Shown here piece by piece: positions 8,217-16,720 of a stretch of 64,000 nucleotides of DNA. Source of the stretch: Gottfriedia acidiceleris (GTDB lineage Bacteria > Bacillota > Bacilli > Bacillales > Bacillaceae_G); NCBI RefSeq assembly GCF_023115465.1, contig NZ_CP096034.1, forward strand, positions 3,720,001 through 3,784,000, given 5' to 3'. Numbering within the stretch: position 1 is the stretch's first letter; every line of letters begins with the position of its first letter. Below the pieces are notes generated by a model, which saw only the letters and a program-made list of their open reading frames with translations, searched no databases and was not told the origin of the DNA. A program made the position numbers and the translations under genes.

Positions 8217-8690
8217 TTAGTTTCCACAAATCATTGTTATAAATTCAGCACGCTCAGTACAAAACTCATATTCCACTTTAAAACCAAAATTTTCATACAG
8301 CCGAATTGCTCTTTTATTAAACTTAGCAACTGTTAATCTTAATGTGGAAAGATTAGTCACCTCTTGAATTTCCCCAAGAATAAATTTGAAAAATTCACTC
8401 CCAAATCCTTTCCCCGTTAAATCTGGTCTAACTCCTAATCCGATATCAGCCATCCTTTTTTCATAAACACCAAACTCGTTCCCTTTTGGTACTTGAGCTG
8501 ACTGACCAATACAATAAAAGCCAATTAAGTTATCATTTTGGTCAATAACTGCTAAATACTGATTATTTACTAGCTCATTTAGTCCTTCTTGACTTAATTC
8601 ATTATTATAAAAATCGTAAGGGTGAGCATAATTCCAATTAAGAATTTCTTTAGCGTAAGACTCTGTCATATTACTAATGTATAATTCCAT
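8217..8690 (-). CDS. GNAT-family N-acetyltransferase
   Basis: A 157-residue GNAT fold: N-terminal strand ELYISNMTESYAKEILNW, central IGLGVRPDLTGKGFGSEFF (acetyl-CoA pyrophosphate loop, GKGFG), TLRLTVAKFNKRAIRLYENFGFKVE near the C terminus. The acceptor cannot be predicted. A GAGGAGAAATC ribosome binding site precedes the ATG. It stands alone with its own terminator. Confidence 0.85.
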   Translation of the reverse strand: MELYISNMTESYAKEILNWNYAHPYDFYNNELSQEGLNELVNNQYLAVIDQNDNLIGFYCIGQSAQVPKGNEFGVYEKRMADIGLGVRPDLTGKGFGSEFFKFILGEIQEVTNLSTLRLTVAKFNKRAIRLYENFGFKVEYEFCTERAEFITMICGN

Positions 8691-8732
8691 GATTTCTCCT
8701 CATTATCTAATTATTAAAACTGCAAAATAAAA

Positions 8733-8762
8733 AGCATTACTCATTTAAAATAGAGTAATGCT
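8733..8762 (-). terminator. Terminator
   Basis: AGCATTACTC pairs with GAGTAATGCT; it lies about 50 bases past the stop of the small membrane protein gene (8816) on the minus strand. Confidence 0.65.
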
Positions 8763-8815
8763 AGATTTAAATTAAAGTCTATCTAAACTAAAAAACCTGA
8801 TCGAGCATAATAAAA

Positions 8816-9106
8816 TTACGAAACTACCCTATTTTTAACAAAAAAGAATACTCCGATATTAATTAAAAAAATTCCTAAAAAGGCTGATAATAATAACTGA
8901 ACACCCGAAATCAGGCTTGCATTATCACTAGCATTAAGGATCCACCAAATACTCGCAATGCCTAGAATGAATAGGTTAATATTAAATGCAATCGACATAG
9001 TAGCTAAAACATTGTGTGTTTTATTTTGCATTTTAACCTCTACCCACACAGATAAAATCAAGGATACGAAAATAATACTAAGGAATTCAATAAACTGTAG
9101 ATTCAT
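8816..9106 (-). CDS. Small integral membrane protein, unknown
   Basis: A 96-residue protein with three hydrophobic segments (about residues 4-22, 35-57 and 66-90) separated by short polar loops. The start has TAGGAGGAATAAG-ATG. The N-terminal segment is followed by VEVKMQNKTHNV, suggesting a cytoplasmic loop. I do not recognise the family. It is a single gene with its own terminator. Confidence 0.55.
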   Translation of the reverse strand: MNLQFIEFLSIIFVSLILSVWVEVKMQNKTHNVLATMSIAFNINLFILGIASIWWILNASDNASLISGVQLLLSAFLGIFLINIGVFFFVKNRVVS

Positions 9107-9335
9107 TTCTTATTCCTCCTAAATTTTATTTGGCAATCAACTTACTTAGGTTATTCTTTTGATTCGTTATAAAAGAAGTAATTCCTTCCAAAAAATAGCA
9201 TTATCTGTTTAAATAAGGACTTGTACCTATAACTTTTGATCTAAAATCCATCGAACTTAAATAAAAAGGAACTTGTTCAATAAAATGTCAAAATTCTCAT
9301 CTATAAGTTGTGTCTGATATATAGTTCAACATTCA

Positions 9336-9377
9336 ATAAAAAAGCAATCTTTTCACAAAGATTGCTTTCCTTTTTTG
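9336..9377 (-). terminator. Terminator of the CapA-like gene
   Basis: AAAGCAATCTTT pairs with AAAGATTGCTTT around TCAC, directly after the stop at 9379 on the minus strand. Confidence 0.8.
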
Positions 9378-9378
9378 T

Positions 9379-10575
9379 TTATTTTTCATATTGAGTCCAA
9401 CTAGATCCATGGATCTTATTTGAAACATCAATTATTTTCTTCTTAACTCTTTGTTCTTCAGAGCCTTTTAAAAATAATGGTTGGTAATTATTTCGGCTCG
9501 ATACTGAAGAAATTGAAAATGGTACTACTTTTATTTCTTTTTGATTTGTGAGTATTCCATTATTTAGATGAAAAGTTTGTTGGAAAACAAATGTATCTTT
9601 ATCTTTTGGATTTTTATTTCCTCCGAACATAAAATTCCCTAAACTATATACGATAAATTTCCCTTTATACTCTTCAATTCCTTGAACAACATGTGGGTGA
9701 TGACCGACTATTAAATCTGCTCCATGGTCGATTGCATAATGAGCTAAATTCTTTTGAGTACTATTCGGTACGTAATCTCGCTCGATTCCCCAATGGAAAT
9801 GGATTAGAATAATTTTCACACCACTTTTTCTTAAATTTTGTATATCATTATTAATTTTCACCCTTAAGTCAGGTGAATCATTCCAGCCTTCATAACCTAG
9901 TGCACCAACTTTAAAACCTTTAATCGTTGTTACATATTTGTTGTTATAGCCAAAATAACCTATTTTTTCTTTTTTCAAATTGTTAATTGTATCTTCATAT
10001 CCTTTTTGCAAATAATCATGACTATGGTTATTAGCTAGATTGACCGCTTCAATACCACTTAAAGTTAATATTTTAGCATAAGAAGGGCTCCCTTTAAAAC
10101 GAAATGTTTTAGTTGCTCTTATCTTTGCATTCGTTAACGTCGTTTCTAAATTAACTGTAGATAAATCATCTTGTTTAAAGATATTATTTAGCCCTTTTGT
10201 AAAATAAGCTAATCCATTTTTATTTGCTTCTGCTGGAAAAGAATTAATATATTGAAAATCCTCATCCGAACCAAGTGTAAAATCGCCAGCTGCGCTAATT
10301 TTTATAGTCGTTTCTATGTTTTCTCTTTTTGCCGTATTGTTATTTTCTGGCTTTTGAACTGGTGACTTTATAGCTGGTTTTTTAATCGATTTTGGTTTAT
10401 CTCCTACTTTATTTTTAGTCGTCTCGTTTTTTACTAAATTGCTTTCTTCATAAACTTTCTTATAAACAAAATAACTAAATCCTGATATACAGCCAAATAG
10501 AACTAATATCATAATCCAAATAAATATTTTTTTACTATTTCTTTTTTCAGTATTTTTATCCTTCCGACTCCTCAT
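9379..10575 (-). CDS. CapA family poly-gamma-glutamate/capsule-type metallophosphoesterase-like protein
   Basis: A 398-residue protein with a basic N terminus, one membrane anchor (about residues 17-38) and a Lys/Pro/Thr-rich linker to about 90, then a PGA_cap (CapA) domain outside the cell. Visible motifs are AAGDFTLGSD, VNLETTL, LANNHSHDY, LIHFHWGIERDY and DLIVGHHPHVVQG, in the expected order, so the metal-ligand residues of the calcineurin-like fold are intact. No capB, capC or capE homologues are next to it, so poly-gamma-glutamate synthesis is not implied. An isolated surface hydrolase or polymer-modifying role is more likely. Confidence 0.85.
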   Translation of the reverse strand: MRSRKDKNTEKRNSKKIFIWIMILVLFGCISGFSYFVYKKVYEESNLVKNETTKNKVGDKPKSIKKPAIKSPVQKPENNNTAKRENIETTIKISAAGDFTLGSDEDFQYINSFPAEANKNGLAYFTKGLNNIFKQDDLSTVNLETTLTNAKIRATKTFRFKGSPSYAKILTLSGIEAVNLANNHSHDYLQKGYEDTINNLKKEKIGYFGYNNKYVTTIKGFKVGALGYEGWNDSPDLRVKINNDIQNLRKSGVKIILIHFHWGIERDYVPNSTQKNLAHYAIDHGADLIVGHHPHVVQGIEEYKGKFIVYSLGNFMFGGNKNPKDKDTFVFQQTFHLNNGILTNQKEIKVVPFSISSVSSRNNYQPLFLKGSEEQRVKKKIIDVSNKIHGSSWTQYEK

Positions 10576-10735
10576 ATGTTTTTATTTCTCCTTTTTATAT
10601 CTTTGCTAGAAATATATTTTCGATTATTAGATAAATAAAAAAATTGTATTTCTTTTTAGTACGGATGCATGAACCTCCCCTACTACATTTAGACAAAGAT
10701 TTTACATAAAATCGCTCAAAATTTTGATAAAGAAT

Positions 10736-10820
10736 ACTCGTAATTGACGAGTCTAAGCGAAGCAAAGGCGTAGTTCCACTTAAGGTCGAGTATGACTCCT
10801 CGCTGCCAATTTATACTTAC
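10736..10820 (+). repeat. Structured intergenic repeat, copy B
   Basis: Begins with the hairpin ACTCGT-AATT-GACGAGT, followed by CTAAGCGAAG, GGCGTAGTT and CCTCGCTGCC, and ends AATTTATACTTAC. It aligns with copy A at 3107-3218 in the same orientation, but the inner stem is shorter. It lies between the CapA-like and TolB-like genes in a 309-base gap that contains no gene. Confidence 0.4.
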
Positions 10821-10835
10821 CTCAAGAGAAAAAAG

Positions 10836-10862
10836 AGAAAGTGAGCTTTTCCCTCACTTTCT
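10836..10862. terminator. Terminator of the lipoprotein gene
   Basis: AGAAAGTGAG pairs with CTCACTTTCT around CTTTTCC; it follows the stop at 10885 on the minus strand. Confidence 0.75.
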
Positions 10863-10884
10863 ATAGAAAAAACTATATTGTTTC

Positions 10885-11922
10885 TTAATTTTTCAACGTT
10901 AATACATATGCCACAAATTCATTTAGATTATCTTTTAACATCACTTTAGAAACCAATATTTTTTTACCAGATGGACTCCAAGTAATTGGCCCAGCAATCT
11001 CGTCTAAATCAGTCGATAATTGTGTTATCTTTCTAGATTTGACATCGATTACGAATAATCCTCTTTCTCCCTTATCTTCCGAAATTACGGAAAAAGCTAA
11101 TGTTTTAGAGTTTGGGGACCAACCTGCACCAAAAATTTGAGTACCAGTAGCTAAAGATACAGTTTTCCTTCCGTTTTCATCGGTAATAAATAACTCTCTT
11201 TTCGTTGCTGCAATTTTTCTAACAATAGCGAATTGCTTATGATTTGGAGATGGAATAACCCATTCAACTTTTTGCTCGTTGTATTTTTTTCTTATTAAAT
11301 TAACTTTATCAGAGTTAGCATCAATTTTTTTTACTTGTCCATTTAGATCAGCTGAATACATTTGCTGAAATATTGTTGAATAAATGATTGTCTGATTGTC
11401 GACCCATCGTCCTTCTGTCGCAAATGCATAAATGGTATCAGGCTCTGACACTTTAACCTTCCTAGTTCCGTCAGAATTTATAATAAAGCCTGTGCCAGAA
11501 TTTCCATCCTCTGTTTGCTTATAGAAAATATGCTTTTTATTAGGTGAAAAAACGGCACCTACTTGATTATGCTCCTCACTTGCTAATGCTTTTGATTTGT
11601 TTGTGTTTAGATCATAGGAGAATAAATTAATGTAATAAGTATAATCACCATTATCTGTCATTACTGATTTTGGTAATTTTGGATTTTTTTGTTCAGTTAA
11701 AATCGTATGATCATCCAACCAATCCGTCCCACGAATACCCTCAAAACGATCTATTTTCTCAAGGGCTAACTCATTTGTTACAACCTCTTCATTCCCTGTT
11801 AATACGGTAATTTTTTTATGTTTTTTATCAATTACAATATCTTCATTTTGACTTTGACATCCAGATATTAATAGTATTGTACTAAATAGAAAAAATATTT
11901 TAATCAAATACTTTTTAAACAT
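10885..11922 (-). CDS. Lipoprotein with TolB-like beta-propeller
   Basis: A 345-residue lipoprotein: signal peptide ending LLISGC (lipobox, Cys about residue 22), then six or so blades of a PD40/TolB-type propeller, for example GAVFSPNKKHIFYKQ, WVIPSPNHKQFAIVR, GAGWSPNSKTLAFS and ITWSPSGKKILVSK. Such proteins sit on the outer face of the membrane and probably bind a ligand or partner. It lies 88 bases after the histidine kinase gene on the same strand, so it is likely part of the two-component operon and may feed the sensor or be its main target. Confidence 0.8.
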   Translation of the reverse strand: MFKKYLIKIFFLFSTILLISGCQSQNEDIVIDKKHKKITVLTGNEEVVTNELALEKIDRFEGIRGTDWLDDHTILTEQKNPKLPKSVMTDNGDYTYYINLFSYDLNTNKSKALASEEHNQVGAVFSPNKKHIFYKQTEDGNSGTGFIINSDGTRKVKVSEPDTIYAFATEGRWVDNQTIIYSTIFQQMYSADLNGQVKKIDANSDKVNLIRKKYNEQKVEWVIPSPNHKQFAIVRKIAATKRELFITDENGRKTVSLATGTQIFGAGWSPNSKTLAFSVISEDKGERGLFVIDVKSRKITQLSTDLDEIAGPITWSPSGKKILVSKVMLKDNLNEFVAYVLTLKN

Positions 11923-12010
11923 AACATCACCTTTCTAAATTCTTATAAATTTTATGTTACGTTTAGAATGTTTCTATTTTTAACCTATCTTGTTTCAAAT
12001 TTGTAAACTT

Positions 12011-13468
12011 TTACTTCGCTAACGGAAATGTAATGATAAAATTTGTTCCGCTACATTCTATCGATTCAACACGAATCGTACCATTTTGCTTTTCAATTAG
12101 ATCCTTTGCTAAAGCAAGCCCTAAACCCGATCCTCCAGATTGACGAGAACGATCTTTATTTACGGTAAAAAATGGTTCAAATATTTTATCCACTAATTCC
12201 GATGCGATACCAATACCCGTATCTGATATATTAATAATTAAATGATTATTTTCAATCCTATTTGAAACGTATATCTCCCCATTTGTTTTATTATATTTAA
12301 TGGCGTTATCTAATAAATTCAAAATGATTAATGTAAAGCTTTCTTTATCTATAAGAATCGTTGCGTGTTGAAAATTTGTACGGATAGATAAACCAAACTT
12401 AGTCATTTTCCCTTTCATTCTTAAACAAATATCTTCTAAAAGGGAATATACATCGACTTTTTCTTTTACTATTTCAAAGTCATATTTCTCAAGTTCTGCT
12501 AGCTTTAATATCTTTTCAACCATATCGTAAAGACGAAGCGATTCTTTTCCTATACTACTTATTGCTTCTTCTAATAGTTTTGGATCATCCGAATACATGT
12601 CTAATAAATCAATATAAGCCCTAATTACAGTCAGTGGGGTTTTAAACTCATGTGTAATCGATCCAATAAACTGCTTTTGTTGTTTTTCTAAAACTTTAAG
12701 CTTTTCAACAGCTAATTGCAGATTTTCTTTTTCTTGTTGAATGCCTTTTATATTATTTTGAATTTCATTACTCATGTAGAAGATCGCTTGGCTTAAATAA
12801 CCCAACTCATCTTTTCGACTTAAAATAGAACGGTCTGGATAGTTACCTAATTGAATTTCCTCCGTTACTTTTCTAAGTTTTAAAATACTCATAACAAGAG
12901 AATTAAAAAAGAAATATCCTATGATAAAACTTAGAATTGTAGTTACTAAACCTATTTTAATAAACAGTTTAATTGTATTATCATAAAAATTCTGATTATT
13001 AATTAATGAATAATCGAACTGAACAACCCCAATTTGATTATTAGCATTATAAATTGGTGCAAAATAAGATAATGTTTCACCGCTCTCCTGATATGCAATC
13101 TTACCTTTTAACGCATAACTTAAGATATCTCCTACATCCCTTGTAGATTCTAAAGGAAGAGAATCTCCTACAACTTTTCCAGACATATTAAAAATTGTGA
13201 CATGAAGACTACTAATAATCCCAATCTGTCTAGCAATTTCCCGACCATATCGTTTGAAAAAATCTTGAGGATTCTCTGATGTTTGGCTTAAATAAACTTG
13301 CTTTACATATACATTTGCTAATTTACTTTGCCTAGCAAGCGTTTCTTCAGTTTGTTTTTGCTGGTTTTGTTTGATACCTTGTAAGACTAATATACTTAAT
13401 ACAATGACAGTTCCGATTAATAGCATGGCTAAAAATAAGCTCGACTTAACTTTAATACTCAGTTTCAT
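12011..13468 (-). CDS. Sensor histidine kinase
   Basis: A 485-residue membrane kinase: TM1 about residues 10-30, extracytoplasmic sensor domain about 31-165, TM2 about 168-192, HAMP about 193-245, short coiled coil, HisKA with His273 in SITHEFKTPLT, then an ATPase domain with LLDNAIKYN (N box), DTGIGIA (G1) and GGSGLGLALAK (G2). All catalytic motifs are intact. The sensor domain has a dCACHE/PAS-like strand pattern; its signal is unknown. It overlaps the response regulator gene by four bases (ATGA), so the pair is co-translated. Confidence 0.9.
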   Translation of the reverse strand: MKLSIKVKSSLFLAMLLIGTVIVLSILVLQGIKQNQQKQTEETLARQSKLANVYVKQVYLSQTSENPQDFFKRYGREIARQIGIISSLHVTIFNMSGKVVGDSLPLESTRDVGDILSYALKGKIAYQESGETLSYFAPIYNANNQIGVVQFDYSLINNQNFYDNTIKLFIKIGLVTTILSFIIGYFFFNSLVMSILKLRKVTEEIQLGNYPDRSILSRKDELGYLSQAIFYMSNEIQNNIKGIQQEKENLQLAVEKLKVLEKQQKQFIGSITHEFKTPLTVIRAYIDLLDMYSDDPKLLEEAISSIGKESLRLYDMVEKILKLAELEKYDFEIVKEKVDVYSLLEDICLRMKGKMTKFGLSIRTNFQHATILIDKESFTLIILNLLDNAIKYNKTNGEIYVSNRIENNHLIINISDTGIGIASELVDKIFEPFFTVNKDRSRQSGGSGLGLALAKDLIEKQNGTIRVESIECSGTNFIITFPLAK

Positions 13469-14163
13469 TTATTTTCACTAGATATCTTATATCCGACTCC
13501 AAAAACAGTTTGAATCAAATGTTGATAGGAATTACCGAGCTTTTTACGTAAACGTTGGATATGAATATCGACAGTTCTCGTTCCACCTATATACTCCAAC
13601 CCCCACACTAAATCTAATAATTCATCTCTAGTAAAAATTCGATCCATATTTGAAATTAATAAAACAAGAAGGTCGAATTCTTTAGGGGTTAATTCTATAT
13701 TTGTTCCATCAACTGTCACTTTTCTCTGAGCAGGGATTACTTGTAGTTTGCTAATTGAAATGCTCTTTTTTTCTTCAGATGTTGATTGTTTTTTTAATCT
13801 TCGAAGTAAAGATCTAGTTCTAGCAAGTAATTCCCTAATATCAAACGGTTTTGTTAGATAATCATCGGCTCCAAACTCTAACCCTAAAACGCGATCAATA
13901 ATATCATCCTTAGCTGTAAGTAAAATAATGCCAAGTCCTTCTTTATTTCCTATTTGTTTACATAGGTCCAAACCGTTCATTACAGGCATCATAATATCCG
14001 ATATTAAAATATCTGGATTAAAATCTGGAATCTTATCTAATGCTTCTTTTCCATTAAATGCATTTTCTACGATAAATCCTTCTCTACGAAATGCGTAAGT
14101 TAATGGATCGACAATACTTTTTTCATCATCTACAATTAATACTTTTCCTTGCAATTGCCTCAC
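13465..14163 (-). CDS. OmpR-family response regulator
   Basis: A 232-residue regulator. The receiver has DD at 12-13, the phospho-acceptor Asp56 in LISDIMMP and the conserved Lys in LTKPFD. The C-terminal winged helix carries ELTPKEFDLLVLLISN and RTVDIHIQRLRKKLG, the OmpR/PhoB DNA-binding signature. The annotated start is GTG. It is the first gene of a unit with the kinase and probably the propeller lipoprotein. Upstream, about 14164-14420, is a 250-base divergent intergenic region holding the likely promoter. Confidence 0.9.
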   Translation of the reverse strand: MRQLQGKVLIVDDEKSIVDPLTYAFRREGFIVENAFNGKEALDKIPDFNPDILISDIMMPVMNGLDLCKQIGNKEGLGIILLTAKDDIIDRVLGLEFGADDYLTKPFDIRELLARTRSLLRRLKKQSTSEEKKSISISKLQVIPAQRKVTVDGTNIELTPKEFDLLVLLISNMDRIFTRDELLDLVWGLEYIGGTRTVDIHIQRLRKKLGNSYQHLIQTVFGVGYKISSENK

Positions 14164-14422
14164 CCAAATTCATAATTTTTACTTTTATTCTTTTTTACTT
14201 AAACTTTATTTTTGGATTATTAATATTTTCCTTAGGAAAAATTATAGATGGCTCAGTACTGAATTACTAAACGTTTTTACTATTTATGCAAAAAATTTAC
14301 ATCTTTGAAACATCTTGTTCTTTTTTTTATTCTTTGTTCTTATCATTCATTAGTTTGGACAATATTCTAGTCCTTTATCTGACATCATACATTTAGTAAT
14401 GAGTACAAATGGGAGGGATTCC

Positions 14423-14755
14423 ATGGAAAGTTACCATATCCGAAATATGCAAGATAAATGTAAAAAATATAAACTCTGCCATGTAGTGTTTCAAACTTCT
14501 GAAAGAGCTTTATTAGAAGGAATTTTATTAGATAATAATTCGAGTAGCGCGGATTTACTCGTCCCAGAAGACCTCGCCGCACCTGAATCGCGTTATTTTG
14601 AAGTAAGACAAAATGGCGGCGAAACTTTTCGCCCTAGGTACCGAATATATAAAAAGGTCACTGTACCACTTTCTTCAGTTGTAGCAATATACTTGTATCC
14701 GTATTACTACCCAAGTTATCCATATATTTATCACAGAAATTATCACCCTCAATAG
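14423..14755 (+). CDS. Small protein with Tyr/Pro-rich tail, unknown
   Basis: The GGGAGGG ribosome binding site selects the Met at 14423 (MESYHIRNMQDKCKKYK), giving 110 residues; an in-frame Met at 14399 has no such site. The body is hydrophilic with two cysteines near the N terminus; the C terminus is IYLYPYYYPSYPYIYHRNYHPQ-like, very rich in Tyr and Pro. Such tails are typical of spore coat or surface proteins, so a coat role is possible, but this is inference. I do not recognise the family. It diverges from the two-component operon and has its own terminator. Confidence 0.6.
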   Translation: MESYHIRNMQDKCKKYKLCHVVFQTSERALLEGILLDNNSSSADLLVPEDLAAPESRYFEVRQNGGETFRPRYRIYKKVTVPLSSVVAIYLYPYYYPSYPYIYHRNYHPQ

Positions 14756-14756
14756 T

Positions 14757-14788
14757 AAAAGCATCTACTGTTAATAGATGCTTTTTCA
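14757..14788 (+). terminator. Terminator
   Basis: AAAAGCATCTA pairs with TAGATGCTTTT around CTGTTAA, directly after the Tyr-rich protein gene; it can also serve the converging methyltransferase gene. Confidence 0.8.
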
Positions 14789-14805
14789 TTTTAAGTATTG
14801 AAGTT

Positions 14806-15651
14806 TTATTCCGCTACAAATGCAAGTATTGATAAAGGTTTGATTTCATTAGAAGTAATAGATTCTTCTAGCATTTTTACTTCTGATCGGATCAATCCAT
14901 TTAATTTACTTGGTATATTCTCAATATTATTAAGTTCACTATCAATATCTGCTAAAATCTTATTAACTTCCCATCTACCATCTTGTAATTTTGGCGAGAA
15001 TATAGATGTTTCATTTTTTACGGTCCATCCTGAAACTTCACATATATTTTTAATATCATTTGGAGTAAAAAGGGTGCGAATGTTTGATTCACTATTCTGT
15101 TTTAATGACTCATACTGAGCTTGAATTAAAATAGATAATAAATGTGGGTATTGCTCAATTGAGCTAATTCTTGTATCCCATTCGGCAAAGCATAATCTTT
15201 TACCCCATTTTTTAATCTTTTTTAAGACAGCAATTAATTCTTCATGTGAATTTAAATACCAGGAACAGTGAGACATCACAATATAATCAAACTCATTTTC
15301 ATAGAAATCAACAGTTGGTGATAATATGTCAACTTCAAAATCCATCTTTAATTGTTTACTTAATTTCGATTGTAATAGGAAGTCTGCTGAATCTCCTAAT
15401 GAAATTGGACTTCCGTATGTTCTTGGGCCAATATCGATTCCATGAACAAATCCATTTTCACCGACAATATATGCTAAAACGGCAGTCGTATCGCCTTGAC
15501 CACAGCCGATTTCTAATACTTTACTACCCTTTTCTATATTCCAAAACTCAACTAATTTAAAACGATGTTCTGTTTGAATTCTTTGGATATCAGACATCCC
15601 CTTACTTGATGCCATACAATCAATCACTGATTCAACTGCATTTTTTAGCAT
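14806..15651 (-). CDS. Class I SAM-dependent methyltransferase
   Basis: A 281-residue protein. Motif I is KVLEIGCGQGDTTAVLA (about residues 44-60), followed by GIDIG with acidic binding residue, and YIVMSHCSWYLNSHEEL as motif IV/V region, so the Rossmann SAM fold is clear. The substrate is not evident: the C-terminal half (about 170-280) does not match a named methyltransferase subgroup I recognise. A TAGGAGGAATTC ribosome binding site supports the start. It is a single gene. Confidence 0.8.
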   Translation of the reverse strand: MLKNAVESVIDCMASSKGMSDIQRIQTEHRFKLVEFWNIEKGSKVLEIGCGQGDTTAVLAYIVGENGFVHGIDIGPRTYGSPISLGDSADFLLQSKLSKQLKMDFEVDILSPTVDFYENEFDYIVMSHCSWYLNSHEELIAVLKKIKKWGKRLCFAEWDTRISSIEQYPHLLSILIQAQYESLKQNSESNIRTLFTPNDIKNICEVSGWTVKNETSIFSPKLQDGRWEVNKILADIDSELNNIENIPSKLNGLIRSEVKMLEESITSNEIKPLSILAFVAE

Positions 15652-15719
15652 TGAATTCCTCCTAAGCGATAAAAGGTTTTATGAAACTAGTTTTCGATTA
15701 CTTTTAAATTGATTTTATA

Positions 15720-16439
15720 TTAATCTAATTTAAAGTTTACCTCTCCTACACCTAAATCTACATTTATTGTTAATTTAACATCAGCTTTTTCGTACGCTTC
15801 ATTAACATAAACACCATTTCCTTTCGATATTAAATCGACTACATTTGCCTTGCCAATCCCCTTATTTAAATTTATCTTTACACCCACATCAGAAGGTAAC
15901 ACGATGGTAGTTTTTCCAACCCCTGTTTCAATATTTGCTTCAAAGCTTTTATTCCAGCTTCCACCTAAATTAACATTAAGCTCCCCTACTCCGGCCTCGA
16001 TCTCTAATTTATTTAAATTCAATCCACGTAAATCAAGATTTGTTTTTGATGCGCCAGTATTAACATCTAAATCAATCGGAAGTTTATTCGAAAGCTCCAA
16101 ATTCCATTCATTCTTTAATTTACCAATTTTCACTTTTGGAAAATGCTTTTTAGATTGCTCAATTCTTACTTTTCCCGTGACATCTTTAAGCTTATATGAT
16201 ACATCTGGATTAAAATATTTATTGTTATATTCAATTGTTCCGTCTACCCAATTTTTTGTACCCTCTGAAAGGTTCATGACGCCAGCACCTAAATCTAAAC
16301 TAACATCTAATTTTTTAGCTTGATCTTTATGAATAGAAACAGTTTCTTCTTTTACCTTTTCATTGTTAAAAATTGAACAACTAGAAAGAATGAATACCGA
16401 GGAAATCATTAATAAAGCAGAAATAATAAATTTTTTCAT
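15720..16439 (-). CDS. Lipoprotein with toast-rack-type beta domain
   Basis: A 239-residue lipoprotein, signal peptide ending ILSSCS (Cys about residue 21). The rest is a run of short beta strands with repeated LDLGAGVMNLSEG, TGASKTNLDLRG, EAGVGELNVNLGG, ETGVGKTTIVLP, LGVGEVNFKLD units, typical of the toast_rack N-terminal domain/DUF4097-like beta solenoid found in LiaF/YvqF-related envelope-stress proteins. It should be anchored on the outer face of the membrane. Role unknown; no Lia-type regulator is adjacent. Confidence 0.75.
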   Translation of the reverse strand: MKKFIISALLMISSVFILSSCSIFNNEKVKEETVSIHKDQAKKLDVSLDLGAGVMNLSEGTKNWVDGTIEYNNKYFNPDVSYKLKDVTGKVRIEQSKKHFPKVKIGKLKNEWNLELSNKLPIDLDVNTGASKTNLDLRGLNLNKLEIEAGVGELNVNLGGSWNKSFEANIETGVGKTTIVLPSDVGVKINLNKGIGKANVVDLISKGNGVYVNEAYEKADVKLTINVDLGVGEVNFKLD

Positions 16440-16720
16440 TTTTTAACCTCCAATTAAAAACTTCTAATAATCACATTTTATGGAAATTAAAAAATCAAGA
16501 TAACATCCTACAGGATCAATCCGTCTACGACCAAAGTATGAAATGTAAAAAAAGTACGAGATATCCATTAATAATTATTAGATTTTTTGACAGCATTCTC
16601 CTTTAATTGTTTATAAAAGAATTCCAACTGAACTAGTCATACCTTCAAATTCAAATCATTACATACGTTTTCTTGAATGCGAATAAAATGTAATGAAGGA
16701 ATTGTAAAGGAGGAGAATCT

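Noticed and set aside
9379-10575. Poly-gamma-glutamate capsule locus
   Set aside because: Only a CapA-like protein is present; capB, capC and capE are absent from the window.
10736-10862. A fifth copy of the terminator-flanked element, because its AGAAAGTGAGC hairpin resembles that of copy 3
   Set aside because: Only one hairpin is present and neither element end (TGTTGAAA) nor core is found near it.
14385-14582. Minus-strand frame of 65 codons
   Set aside because: Overlaps the Tyr-rich small gene on the other strand; no ribosome binding site or family features.
15850-16323. Plus-strand frame of 157 codons
   Set aside because: Antisense to the toast-rack lipoprotein gene, whose signal peptide, lipobox and repeats are clear.
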